Source of the DNA: an uncultured bacterium
GTDB taxonomy: Bacteria; Verrucomicrobiota; Kiritimatiellia; CAIVKH01
Length of the DNA: 54,583 bases
Direction: 5' to 3'
Assembly: GCA_903906425.1 (NCBI GenBank)
Contig: CAIVKH010000192.1
Location: forward strand, 1-54,583
Every line of letters begins with the position of its first letter. Position 1 is the stretch's first letter. The notes under the pieces are model-generated. The model made no database searches and had not been told where the DNA came from. It saw only the letters and a list, made by a program, of their open reading frames with translations. This document shows, in pieces, positions 44,995-52,355 of this stretch. A program made the position numbers and the translations under genes.

Positions 44995-45939
44995 ATGACC
45001 GAATTTCTTGTGACCGGCGGCGCGGGTTTCATCGGATCGAATCTAGTCCGTCGCCTCGTTCAAGACGGCAAATCCGTCCGCGTCTTCGACAATTTTTCGA
45101 CGGGCCGCCGGACGAATCTCGCCGGCCTCGAAAACAAAATCGAACTTCGCGAAGGCGATCTGCGCGATGCCGCGGCGGTCCGCGATGCGGTCCGCGATGT
45201 GAAGTTCGTGATCCACTTCGGTGCGTTGCCATCGGTGCAGCGCTCGGTCGAGGATCCGCTCACGAGCAACGAAGTGAATGTCACCGGGACGTTGAACCTG
45301 CTGATCGCCGCGCGCGACGCGAAGGTGCAGCGATTCGTCTTTTCGTCCTCATCGTCCGTGTATGGCGACACGCCGACGCTGCCAAAGCGCGAGGACATGA
45401 CGCCGCAGCCGCTCTCGCCGTACGCACTCTCGAAGCTGACCGGCGAACATTACTGCCGCATTTTTCACCGCCTCTACGGACTGCCAACCTTCGCGCTGCG
45501 CTACTTCAACGTTTTCGGACCGCGGCAGAATCCGAAATCGCAATACGCCGCCGTCATTCCGCTTTTCATCAACTCGCTGCTGCGCGGCGAGCCTTGCACG
45601 ATCAACGGCGACGGCGGACAGACGCGCGATTTCACGTTCGTTGAAGATGTCGTCGCTGCGAATCTCTGCTGCTGTCGCGCGCCGGCAAGCGCTACGGGCG
45701 CGGTCTGCAATGTTGCGTGGGGCAACCGCACGTCGCTGCTGGAACTGGTGGCGATGCTGCAAAAGATCATCGGCGTGAGTGTGCCGTCCATTCACCATCC
45801 CGCGCGCGCCGGCGATGTCCGCGATTCGCAAGCCGACTCGACCCTCGCGAGGAAGTTGCTCGGTTGGTCGCCGGCCGTATCGTTCGAAGAAGGACTGCGC
45901 CGCACGATCGCGTGGTTCCGGGAGAATCCGAATCCATGA
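44995..45939 (+). CDS. NAD-dependent sugar-nucleotide epimerase/dehydratase
   Basis: 314 residues from ATG 44995. Extended SDR fold: LVTGGAGFIGSNLVRRLV (NAD-binding), FVFSSSSSVYGDTPTLPKRE, the catalytic Tyr-Lys in PYALSKLTGEHYC, and LRYFNVFGPRQNP. Resembles UDP-glucose 4-epimerase and WbpP-type UDP-GlcNAc 4-epimerases; the exact substrate is open. Its position between lptD and an IMPase-like gene, with tight spacing (5-nt gap and 4-nt overlap), points to surface polysaccharide or LPS synthesis. Confidence 0.9.
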   Translation: MTEFLVTGGAGFIGSNLVRRLVQDGKSVRVFDNFSTGRRTNLAGLENKIELREGDLRDAAAVRDAVRDVKFVIHFGALPSVQRSVEDPLTSNEVNVTGTLNLLIAARDAKVQRFVFSSSSSVYGDTPTLPKREDMTPQPLSPYALSKLTGEHYCRIFHRLYGLPTFALRYFNVFGPRQNPKSQYAAVIPLFINSLLRGEPCTINGDGGQTRDFTFVEDVVAANLCCCRAPASATGAVCNVAWGNRTSLLELVAMLQKIIGVSVPSIHHPARAGDVRDSQADSTLARKLLGWSPAVSFEEGLRRTIAWFRENPNP

Positions 45940-46724
45940 GCCTGCCTGATCTCAGCCTTCTGCGAGACTGCGCCATCGCGGCATCGAATGCCGCCGCCGA
46001 ACACGCGTTGGCAAATCTTCCCCGCCGCCGCGAAGCCGACGCGACGTTTCCGCACGATGTGAAACTGGCGCTCGACCGCGAGTGCCAGGAGCAGGCCGAG
46101 GCGGTCATCCGGAAGAAATTTCCGTCGCATGAAATTCTCGGCGAGGAGAGCGTGGAAAAGGTCAACAGTACCGGCCCGCTCTGGATCATTGATCCGATTG
46201 ACGGCACGGTGAATTTTTCGCACGGCCTGCGCTACTGGTGCAATTCGATCGCCGTGCAGATCGGCGGCCAACTCGTCGCCGGCGTCGTGCAGGCGCCGCA
46301 GCTCGACGAACTCTACACGGCCACACTCGAACAGCCCTCGGAGCTCAACGGCGAACGCATCTATGTTTCGGACACGCCGCGCATGGCCGAATCGCTCGCG
46401 CTGACCGGCATCGCGAAGGCCTACGATGTTGACGCGATGTCCATGGAGTTCCTTCGCGTCGTCGGCGTCCGCGTGCGCAAGGTGCGGTTGATGGGCGCGG
46501 CGGCGCTGGACATCTGCCAGGTGGCGGCGGGCCGCGTCGAGGCGTTTTTCGAAACGGGAATCAACCTGTGGGACATCGCCGGCGGCGACATCATCGTGCG
46601 GCAGGCCGGCGGAAAATCCGCGATCCTCGAAACGATCGCGCCGCTGAAATACCGCTATTATTGCAGCAACGGTCTGATCCACGACGAAATGATGGAGCTG
46701 CTCGCGAAGATCCTGAAGAAGTGA
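45936..46724 (+). CDS. Inositol-monophosphatase-family phosphatase
   Basis: 262 residues from ATG 45936, overlapping the epimerase stop (ATGA). All metal-binding motifs are intact: EILGEESVEK (Glu), WIIDPIDGTVNFSHGL (DPxDGT), and GINLWDIAGGDIIVRQAGG (WDxAGG). Members dephosphorylate inositol phosphates, PAP/PAPS or sugar phosphates (SuhB, CysQ, fructose bisphosphatases); the specific substrate cannot be told. Ends 1 nt from the convergent pseudopilin gene. Confidence 0.92.
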   Translation: MSLPDLSLLRDCAIAASNAAAEHALANLPRRREADATFPHDVKLALDRECQEQAEAVIRKKFPSHEILGEESVEKVNSTGPLWIIDPIDGTVNFSHGLRYWCNSIAVQIGGQLVAGVVQAPQLDELYTATLEQPSELNGERIYVSDTPRMAESLALTGIAKAYDVDAMSMEFLRVVGVRVRKVRLMGAAALDICQVAAGRVEAFFETGINLWDIAGGDIIVRQAGGKSAILETIAPLKYRYYCSNGLIHDEMMELLAKILKK

Positions 46725-46725
46725 A

Positions 46726-47211
46726 TCACGGCTTGGCCGGCGCGTCGGGCGGGGCGATGGTGGCTGGAACGGAAATATTCGAAAGCGGCAGCGGCGGCGG
46801 GTCCATGCGCAGGGCGAGCTTCATGGAGAGCGACGATCGCGTTTCGCTTTGCAGCGAAATGATCCGCCACGGAATTGTATTCGTCTCGCTCGGCTTCGTC
46901 AGCGTTTCGGAAATCGTCCAGTCCGTCCCGCAAAGCTTCTTCATCGCCTCGGGACTTTCGTTGCGTACCACGGCGGCCTCGATCCGGTTCATGACGAGAT
47001 TGCCGGCGAAGACCTGCGCGCTGACATCGTCGGACTGCATCGAGGTCATCAGTCCGCGCGAAACCGCCGCGACGAGGATGGCGATGATCGCAAGCGCCAC
47101 GACGATTTCGACGAGCGAAAAACCGCCGGTGGATCGCGCACTCCGTGCGCGATTCGTCGCGCGGAGCGCGACGTCCACCTTATTGGTTCGACGATGAGAG
47201 GTCTGCGGCAT
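46726..47211 (-). CDS. Type II secretion minor pseudopilin (GspI-like)
   Basis: 161 residues from ATG 47211 (MPQTSHRRT) with GGGGAC upstream; it overlaps the end of gspG by 32 nt, so the two are coupled. Basic leader, then GGFSLVEIVVALAIIAILVA: cleavage after Gly, Glu at +5, hydrophobic helix. The rest (about 120 residues) is a small polar head with VFAGNLVMNRIEAAVVR, as in GspI-type minor pilins. The assignment to GspI rather than another minor pilin is tentative. Confidence 0.75.
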   Translation of the reverse strand: MPQTSHRRTNKVDVALRATNRARSARSTGGFSLVEIVVALAIIAILVAAVSRGLMTSMQSDDVSAQVFAGNLVMNRIEAAVVRNESPEAMKKLCGTDWTISETLTKPSETNTIPWRIISLQSETRSSLSMKLALRMDPPPLPLSNISVPATIAPPDAPAKP

Positions 47212-47623
47212 CGCCGTCCCCGCCCGGTTCGCCATCGCTGCCATAGCTGATGATCTCGAACGACTCGCCCTTGCGGCCGGGGCTCAGATAAATGAATTCG
47301 CGGCTCCACGCGTCCTTCGGCAGCGTCCGCGACGAAAGGTAGCCGTCCTGCGGGAACGTGGCCGGGACCGGCTCGGTGGTGACCTTCGAAACCAGCGCCT
47401 GCAGGCCCTGCTGCTGCGTCGGCAAAAATCCGTTGTCCGTCTTGTACATCTGCACCGCCGTCTGCAGCGACTTCAGGTTCGCCTTCGTCGCCACGATCTT
47501 CGCCTCCGCCGGCTTGTGCAGCACATTGATCGCCACGATGGACGTCAGGATCGTGATGATGGCGATCACCACCAGGATTTCCATGAGCGTAAAGCCGCCC
47601 CGATTTCGATTCATTCGTTTCAT
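47180..47623 (-). CDS. gspG: Type II secretion major pseudopilin GspG
   Basis: 147 residues from ATG 47623. GGFTLMEILVVIAIITILTS is the type IV pilin-like signal, followed by ATKANLKSLQTAVQMYKTDN and the GspG hallmark GFLPTQQQGLQALV ... DGYLSSRTLPKDAWSREFIY ... SYGSDGEPGGDGDAADL, including the calcium-binding loop. Forms the periplasmic pseudopilus. Only gspG and one minor pilin are here; the rest of the secretion machine must be elsewhere. Confidence 0.92.
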   Translation of the reverse strand: MKRMNRNRGGFTLMEILVVIAIITILTSIVAINVLHKPAEAKIVATKANLKSLQTAVQMYKTDNGFLPTQQQGLQALVSKVTTEPVPATFPQDGYLSSRTLPKDAWSREFIYLSPGRKGESFEIISYGSDGEPGGDGDAADLSSSNQ

Positions 47624-47675
47624 GCGGCCACTATGCCCCCCCGCATTTCCCCGCGCAAGCGGCGCGATTCGGAAA

Positions 47676-47722
47676 TTCCAATCATTGGAACTTTGCGCCC
47701 CGGTTCTTTCCAATCATTGGAA
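47676..47722. repeat. Palindromic element, 2 copies
   Basis: Exact copies 47676-47690 and 47708-47722, both centre C, 32 bp apart, between divergent genes. Confidence 0.97.
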
Positions 47723-47791
47723 AAGAGGCGCACGAAAATCGCCGCGCGGCTGTCGCGCGGCGCGGGTGCGGTGTACTTTAGCGCGCGTTTT

Positions 47792-48358
47792 ATGATTCCG
47801 GACATCGCCAGGCTGCACGCGGGACATGCGCGTGAATTCACGGAGCGGCTCTTGGGCTTCGCGGGCACGTATGTGCTCATGTGCGCCCTGATCATCCTAA
47901 GCGACATTCGGTGCGGGCCGCATCTTCTGTTGGCGATCACCTTCGTCATTCCCGTTGCCCTGGCCGCCTGGTATCGCGGCTTCCGCTTTGCGATGGCCCT
48001 GGCGATTGCCCTGGTGGTCTGCCGCATTCCCGTCGCAGTTCTCCTGAAGCAGATCACCCCCCTGCCCTACGCGATTGCCAACGCCGCCATCCGCATCGCC
48101 GTCCTGTGGCTCGTCGCCAAGCTGGTCACCACGACGGGGCGGCACACGAAAGAATTGGAAAAGGAAGTCAACGAACTGGAAGGCATGCTGCCGATTTGCG
48201 CCAACTGCAAAAAGATTCGCGACGAGAAGAACGAGTGGCAGCCCATCGAGCAGTATATCTCGAAACATTCCGAAGCCAGCTTCACCCACGGCGTCTGCCC
48301 CGACTGCCTGCAAAAGCACTACGGCATCAGCCCCGACGACCCCAACGGCGCGCTCTGA
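47792..48358 (+). CDS. Membrane protein with C-terminal Cys-rich module (CANCKKIRD type)
   Basis: 188 residues from ATG 47792. About four membrane segments in the first 115 residues (TYVLMCALIILSDI, LLLAITFVIPVALAAWY, FAMALAIALVVCRIPVAVLL, IRIAVLWLVAKLVTT), a short coiled coil (HTKELEKEVNELEGM), then LPICANCKKIRDEKNEWQP and SFTHGVCPDCLQKHYG. This Cys-x2-Cys ... Cys-x2-Cys module normally ends bacterial response regulators and PAS/GGDEF sensors, so this may be a stripped-down membrane sensor. Metal or redox role inferred only. Confidence 0.75.
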   Translation: MIPDIARLHAGHAREFTERLLGFAGTYVLMCALIILSDIRCGPHLLLAITFVIPVALAAWYRGFRFAMALAIALVVCRIPVAVLLKQITPLPYAIANAAIRIAVLWLVAKLVTTTGRHTKELEKEVNELEGMLPICANCKKIRDEKNEWQPIEQYISKHSEASFTHGVCPDCLQKHYGISPDDPNGAL

Positions 48359-48413
48359 CCCCCTGAGGCGCGCTGGCCCAGCGCGCCGCGGACGGCTCGG
48401 CGAGCCTCTCTTT

Positions 48414-48740
48414 GCCACCTGCCAATTTGGCAATGACCGGAAAAACGTTTCGGAAGCCACTGCCAAAATGGCAACGACCAAAATAACGTTGTTTTGCCAT
48501 CTTTTTTTTGGCGATGACCAAAAGAACGTTCCGGAAGCCATTGCCAAAATAGCGATGACCAAAAGAACGCTCTGGAAGCCATCGCCAAAATGGCTATGAC
48601 CAAAAGAACGCTCTGGAAGCCATCGCCAAAATGGCTATGACCAAAAGAATGTTCCGGAAGCCACTGCCAAAATGGCTATGACCAAAAAGACGTCTTTTTG
48701 CCACCTCACGAGCTGCGAAGGACCAAAAAGACGTCTTTCC
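48414..48740. repeat. Tandem array of eight 40-42-bp units upstream of mntP
   Basis: Units start at 48414, 48456, 48496, 48537, 48578, 48619, 48660 and 48700; a ninth, decayed start is at 48741. Typical unit halves are GCCATCGCCAAAATGGCTAT and GACCAAAAGAACGCTCTGG. Each unit holds one inverted repeat around GCCA...TGGC and another around ACGT (AAACGTTT, GAACGTTC, AGACGTCT). Unit length is not a multiple of three and the reading frame shifts, so it is non-coding. It fills most of the 484-bp gap between the two genes; I see nothing else certain there. Confidence 0.9.
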
Positions 48741-48842
48741 GGCATTTCACAGGATTTGAACGACCTTCCGCCTCGCCGGAGATTATCGCCTTGAAGGCGG
48801 GGCCAAACCGCGGCAATAACGTGGGCTGAAGAGCTCAATCCA

Positions 48843-49397
48843 ATGTCGCTGATCACCATTTTAATCCTGGCTGTGTCGCTGTCGCTGGATGCGTGCGCGG
48901 TGGCGATGGCGTCGCGTGCGGCGGGGCGGATGAGGGGCCGGCGCTCGGCGGTGCGGCTGTCGTTCCATTTCGGTCTTTTTCAGTTCCTGATGCCGGTGGT
49001 GGGATGGGCGGCGGGCAGCCGTGCGCAGCCTTTCATGGAGCACGTGAGCCATTGGATCGCCTTCGCGTTGCTGGCGGGCGTCGGCGGGCGGATGATCTGG
49101 GGCGCGCTACGCAGCTCGCCGGAGGCGGCGGCGGACCCGAGCCGCGGGATGTTGATGGTGTCGCTGGCGGTGGCCACCAGCATCGACGCGCTGGCGGTGG
49201 GTTTCTGGCTGGCGACAGTGAAGGTGTCGGCGTGGTATCCCAGCGCGATCATCGGGGTGGTGACGATGGCGATGGCGATGCTGGCGATTGCCGGTGGCGT
49301 ACGCGCGGGCCGGTGGCTGGGGACCAAGGCGCAGGTGGCCGGCGGCTTCGTGCTCATCGTCATCGGCCTGCAGAACGTCCTCGCCCACGCGGCCTGA
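48843..49397 (+). CDS. mntP: Manganese efflux pump MntP
   Basis: 184 residues, normal length, six membrane segments. Family motifs: AVSLSLDACAVAMAS in helix 1 and VATSIDALAVGFWLA in helix 4, the paired Asp-containing helices that carry Mn(II). Exports manganese from the cytoplasm. In other bacteria mntP is under a Mn riboswitch or MntR; here no yybP-ykoY-like element is recognisable, and the leader instead follows the 41-bp tandem array. Confidence 0.95.
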   Translation: MSLITILILAVSLSLDACAVAMASRAAGRMRGRRSAVRLSFHFGLFQFLMPVVGWAAGSRAQPFMEHVSHWIAFALLAGVGGRMIWGALRSSPEAAADPSRGMLMVSLAVATSIDALAVGFWLATVKVSAWYPSAIIGVVTMAMAMLAIAGGVRAGRWLGTKAQVAGGFVLIVIGLQNVLAHAA

Positions 49398-49416
49398 TTT
49401 GCGCCGGCCCGGATTT

Positions 49417-49495
49417 TTTCAATGATTGGAATTCCACGAGCCGCTTTTTTCCAATGATTGGAAGTTTGCGCGGCGGTCGTTTCCAATGATTGGAA
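49417..49495. repeat. Palindromic element, 3 copies
   Basis: Variant TTTCAATGATTGGAA 49417-49431, exact 49449-49463 and 49481-49495, all centre G, intervals 32 and 32 bp. Lies between convergent genes; its edge is 7 nt from the stop of the beta-CASP gene. Confidence 0.97.
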
Positions 49496-49502
49496 GGTGC
49501 GG

Positions 49503-50888
49503 TCAGAGTTCGAGGGTGTCGCCGCGCTTGGGGAGAAAAACGTCGGCGATCTTTTCGTCGCGGATGGCGGCGGCGAGGGCGGCGCGCTGTTTGGTTTCGC
49601 CGTGTACGAGGACGATTTTTTTCGGGCGCAGGATGCGGAAGTAGGCGAGCAGTTCGTTGCGGTCGGCGTGGGCGCTGAAGGCGTCGAGGTTGGCGAATTC
49701 GGCTTTGACGTCGTGCTGGTCGCCGAAAATTTTGATCTGGCGCTCGCCGTCCACGAGGCGGCGGCCGAGGGTGTTTTCGGCCTGGTAGCCGACGATGACG
49801 ACGGAGTTACGGGGGTCGCCGACGCCGGCCTTGAGGTGGTGGAGGATACGGCCGTGTTCGCACATGCCGGAGGCGGCGATGACGATGTGCGGGCCGAGCG
49901 TGGCGGTGACGGCTTTGGATTCTTCGCCGGTGCCGACATATTTGACCCACGGCGGGCTGAGCATGCAGCCGAGTTCGGCTTTGAGTTTTTTGTAATCGTC
50001 GTCGAAGCCGGCGTCGTTTTCGTCGAAGATTTTTGTGACGGCGGCGGCCATGGGGCTGTCCACATAGACGTTCAGTTTGGGCAGGGTGCCCTGAAGGTAG
50101 AGGGCGTTGATGTGGTAGATGATTTCCTGCGCGCGCTCGAGGGCGAAGGCGGGGATCAGCACTTTGCCGCCGCGGGCGAAGGTGCGCGCGATGATGTCGC
50201 CGAGCTGTTTGCTGGCGTCAATCGCGGGGCCGTGGAGGCGGTCGCCATAGGTGCTTTCGCTGACGAGCACGTCCACCGGCGGCATCATTTCGGGATCGCG
50301 GATGAGCGGGAGATTTTTTCGGCCGAAGTCAATCGTGAAGCCGACGTGGACTTCGCGTCCGTTTTCATGGAGGCGGTAGCGTGAGATCGCGGAGCCGAGG
50401 ATGTGGCCGGCTTCGTAGGTGGTGACGGTGATGCCGGGGGCGATGTCCAGCGGCTTGTGCAGCGGGTTCGGACGAAATTGCCGGATGCATTTTTCGGCCT
50501 CGTCAATGGTGTAGAGCGGCTCGACGGGCGGGAGGCCCTTGCGGTTTGTTTTCTGGTTGAGGTAGGCGGCGTCCTGTTCCTGGATGCGGGCGGAATCGCG
50601 CACCATGACGGGCGCGAGGTCCACGGTCGGATACGTCGCCCAGATCGGGCCGCTGTAGCCGCGCGCGCACAGCGTCGGGATGTTTCCGCAGTGGTCAATG
50701 TGCGCGTGCGAAAGTTCCATGGCCGCGAGCGAGTCGGGGCGGAATGGAAGAGTGCGGTTGATGCGCTCCGCCTCCTCGCGCTTGCCCTGGAACATTCCGC
50801 AGTCGCGGAGCACGAGGCTGTCGCTGCATTCGAGAATGTGTTGCGAACCGGTGACGGTGTCGGCACCGCCCCAAAAATGAATCTTCAT
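49503..50888 (-). CDS. Beta-CASP metallo-beta-lactamase-fold RNase/hydrolase
   Basis: 461 residues. MBL motifs: SHAHIDHCGNIP (HxHxDH), TYEAGHILGSAISRY, and the C-terminal LVHGETKQR. The beta-CASP region includes VLIPAFALERAQEIIYHI and VIAASGMCEHGRILHHL. This is the YSH1/CPSF73-like bacterial branch, generally RNA processing nucleases distinct from RNase J. Cytoplasmic. Faces the EndoIII-like gene divergently, with TTTGTC repeats between. Confidence 0.92.
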   Translation of the reverse strand: MKIHFWGGADTVTGSQHILECSDSLVLRDCGMFQGKREEAERINRTLPFRPDSLAAMELSHAHIDHCGNIPTLCARGYSGPIWATYPTVDLAPVMVRDSARIQEQDAAYLNQKTNRKGLPPVEPLYTIDEAEKCIRQFRPNPLHKPLDIAPGITVTTYEAGHILGSAISRYRLHENGREVHVGFTIDFGRKNLPLIRDPEMMPPVDVLVSESTYGDRLHGPAIDASKQLGDIIARTFARGGKVLIPAFALERAQEIIYHINALYLQGTLPKLNVYVDSPMAAAVTKIFDENDAGFDDDYKKLKAELGCMLSPPWVKYVGTGEESKAVTATLGPHIVIAASGMCEHGRILHHLKAGVGDPRNSVVIVGYQAENTLGRRLVDGERQIKIFGDQHDVKAEFANLDAFSAHADRNELLAYFRILRPKKIVLVHGETKQRAALAAAIRDEKIADVFLPKRGDTLEL

Positions 50889-50897
50889 GAAGCGTCC

Positions 50898-50925
50898 TTT
50901 GTCATTTGTCGTTTGTCGTTTGTCA
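50898..50925. repeat. Four tandem TTTGTCR heptamers
   Basis: TTTGTCA, TTTGTCG, TTTGTCG, TTTGTCA in direct succession, in the divergent intergenic region 10 nt from the beta-CASP gene start. Confidence 0.8.
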
Positions 50926-50971
50926 TTCGTTCTGGACGTGGACAGTCACTGCGACGAATCTGTCAGCAAGC

Positions 50972-51643
50972 ATGAGCGAAGTGAAACAACTTTTGCCGCC
51001 ACTGCGCGAAGTTTTCGACGCGCTGCTCGGGCGCTTCGGGCCGCAACACTGGTGGCCGGGGCGCACGCGGCTGGAGATGTGCGTCGGCGCGATCCTGACG
51101 CAGAATACGGCGTGGAAGAATGTCGAGAAGGCCATCGTGAATTTGCGGGCGGCGCGCGCGCTCAATGTCCGCGCACTTCACAGTGCCGACATGAAAATGC
51201 TGGCGCAGTGGATCCGGCCAGCGGGCTATTTCAACGTGAAGGCGCAGCGTCTCCGCGAATTCACGACGATGCTGGTTGATGATTTCGGCGGATCGCTCGA
51301 CAAACTTTTTTCTCTGCCGACGGAGAAACTCCGCGAGCGGTTGCTGGCGGTCAAAGGTATCGGCCCGGAGACCGCGGACTGCATCGTGCTCTACGCGGCG
51401 CGGCGGCCGGTCTTTGTGATTGATGCCTACACGAGGCGTTTCATGTCGCGGCACGACTGGGCTGCACATGCCGCAAGCTACGACCATCTCGCGAAAGTTT
51501 TCGAAGCAGCGCTGCCGCGCGACGAGACGTTGTTTAACGAATATCACGCGTTGATCGTGGCGCTGGGGAAGGAATTCTGCCGGACGAAGGCGCGATGCGA
51601 CGGATGTCCGCTGCGGAAATTTCTCCCGGAAAAACAACGTTGA
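50972..51643 (+). CDS. Endonuclease III-like HhH-GPD protein
   Basis: 223 residues from ATG 50972 (MSEVKQLLPPLREVF); an earlier ATG at 50906 would run through low-complexity repeats. EndoIII fold with TRLEMCVGAILTQNTAWKNV, the helix-hairpin-helix LLAVKGIGPETADCIVLYA, and catalytic Asp in FVIDAYTRRF. The HhH position that is Lys in true EndoIII (GRKTA) is Glu here (PETA), as in a recognised subfamily, so lyase activity is probably absent. Three Cys remain of the Fe-S loop (CRTKARCDGCPL). Probably a base-excision glycosylase with unknown lesion. Confidence 0.87.
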   Translation: MSEVKQLLPPLREVFDALLGRFGPQHWWPGRTRLEMCVGAILTQNTAWKNVEKAIVNLRAARALNVRALHSADMKMLAQWIRPAGYFNVKAQRLREFTTMLVDDFGGSLDKLFSLPTEKLRERLLAVKGIGPETADCIVLYAARRPVFVIDAYTRRFMSRHDWAAHAASYDHLAKVFEAALPRDETLFNEYHALIVALGKEFCRTKARCDGCPLRKFLPEKQR

Positions 51644-51675
51644 ACTTTTCGTCCTGAACGTCGAACGTTCGGCGA

Positions 51676-52035
51676 ATGACTTCGAAATCAAAAGGTCTGC
51701 CGGCCGGGATCGCCGCGCTTGTCGCGACGATCCTGCTGCCGGCCTGCGGCACGCACGCGCCAAGAATGGCAGCGAACCCGGCGGCGCCCGCCAATCCGCT
51801 CGCATCGCGTCCGGCAGATTTGCAGTTCAACGGCAAAGTTATTCGCGTGAACGCGGAAGAGCGTTATGTTGTGATAGAATGTGCGGTCTTGCCAAACATC
51901 GGCGAAGAGGCGAAAGTGGTTCGAAATGAACGGGACGTTGGTCGCGTGCGGTTTTCGGGACCATTCTCGTTTCCGTATGCAGTCGCTGATGTGGTCGGGG
52001 GCCAGCCGATGACTGGCGACCGCGTCCGGCAATAA
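51676..52035 (+). CDS. Small lipoprotein, function unknown
   Basis: 119 residues. Signal GIAALVATILLPACGTHAP with lipobox LPAC. The remaining 90 residues contain LQFNGKVIRVNAEERYVVIE, an OB-like or KOW-like beta strand pattern, and VGRVRFSGPFSFPYAVADVV, which resembles the small beta barrel seen in several PVC lipoproteins; no named family. It lies 12 nt before tatA and may be co-transcribed. Confidence 0.75.
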   Translation: MTSKSKGLPAGIAALVATILLPACGTHAPRMAANPAAPANPLASRPADLQFNGKVIRVNAEERYVVIECAVLPNIGEEAKVVRNERDVGRVRFSGPFSFPYAVADVVGGQPMTGDRVRQ

Positions 52036-52047
52036 AAGGGAAAGAAA

Positions 52048-52248
52048 ATGCTAAAAGGTTTATTTGGTGAACATGGAATTCTGATTCTGATCGTGATCTT
52101 GCTGCTGTTCGGATCGAGCAAGATTCCCGATCTGGCCCGTTCGCTGGGCAAAAGCATCAACGAATTCAAGAAGGGGCGCGAAGAAGGTGCGAACTCCAGC
52201 GCCAAGGACGACCAGCACCCGACGACGCCCCCCAACAAGCCGGCCTGA
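52048..52248 (+). CDS. tatA: Twin-arginine translocase subunit TatA
   Basis: 66 residues with GGGAAAG upstream. Short N-terminus, one membrane helix (GILILIVILLLFGSSKIPDL), hinge at the Gly-Ser, amphipathic helix (ARSLGKSINEFKKG), and an acidic/Pro-rich tail. Multimerises to form the Tat pore. tatB and tatC are not adjacent. The Tat substrate at 29219 shows the pathway is used. Confidence 0.95.
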   Translation: MLKGLFGEHGILILIVILLLFGSSKIPDLARSLGKSINEFKKGREEGANSSAKDDQHPTTPPNKPA

Positions 52249-52270
52249 TCCGGTTGTGCGTTTTGTCCGG

Positions 52271-52316
52271 CGGCCCGTTTTCCAATGATTGGAAAGCGGG
52301 CCGTCTGTTTTTTCCA
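52271..52316 (+). terminator. Intrinsic terminator of tatA built on a palindromic element
   Basis: CGGCCCG (52271-52277) and CGGGCCG (52297-52303) pair, and the exact palindrome 52280-52294 forms the upper stem and loop; TCTGTTTTTT follows. 22 nt after the tatA stop. Confidence 0.85.
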
Positions 52317-52326
52317 ATCATTGGAA
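52280..52326. repeat. Palindromic element, 2 copies
   Basis: Exact copies 52280-52294 (centre G, inside the terminator stem) and 52312-52326 (centre C), 32 bp apart, between convergent tatA and the kinase gene. Confidence 0.97.
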
Positions 52327-52355
52327 CCTGAGAAAACCCGCGCAGATTATTGCAT

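Noticed and set aside
48414..48740. CRISPR array
   Set aside because: Units are 40-42 bp with variation spread throughout and no constant repeat with unique spacers; no cas genes nearby.
48765..48842. yybP-ykoY manganese riboswitch before mntP
   Set aside because: The conserved GGGGAGUA core and the second conserved loop are not visible; only a short CGCCTT-GAAGGCG hairpin is present.
48319..48859. Reverse-strand coding frames through the 41-bp array (hydrophobic, Trp/Phe-rich)
   Set aside because: 41 is not divisible by 3, so the protein frame is not conserved between units; no ribosome site or homology pattern.
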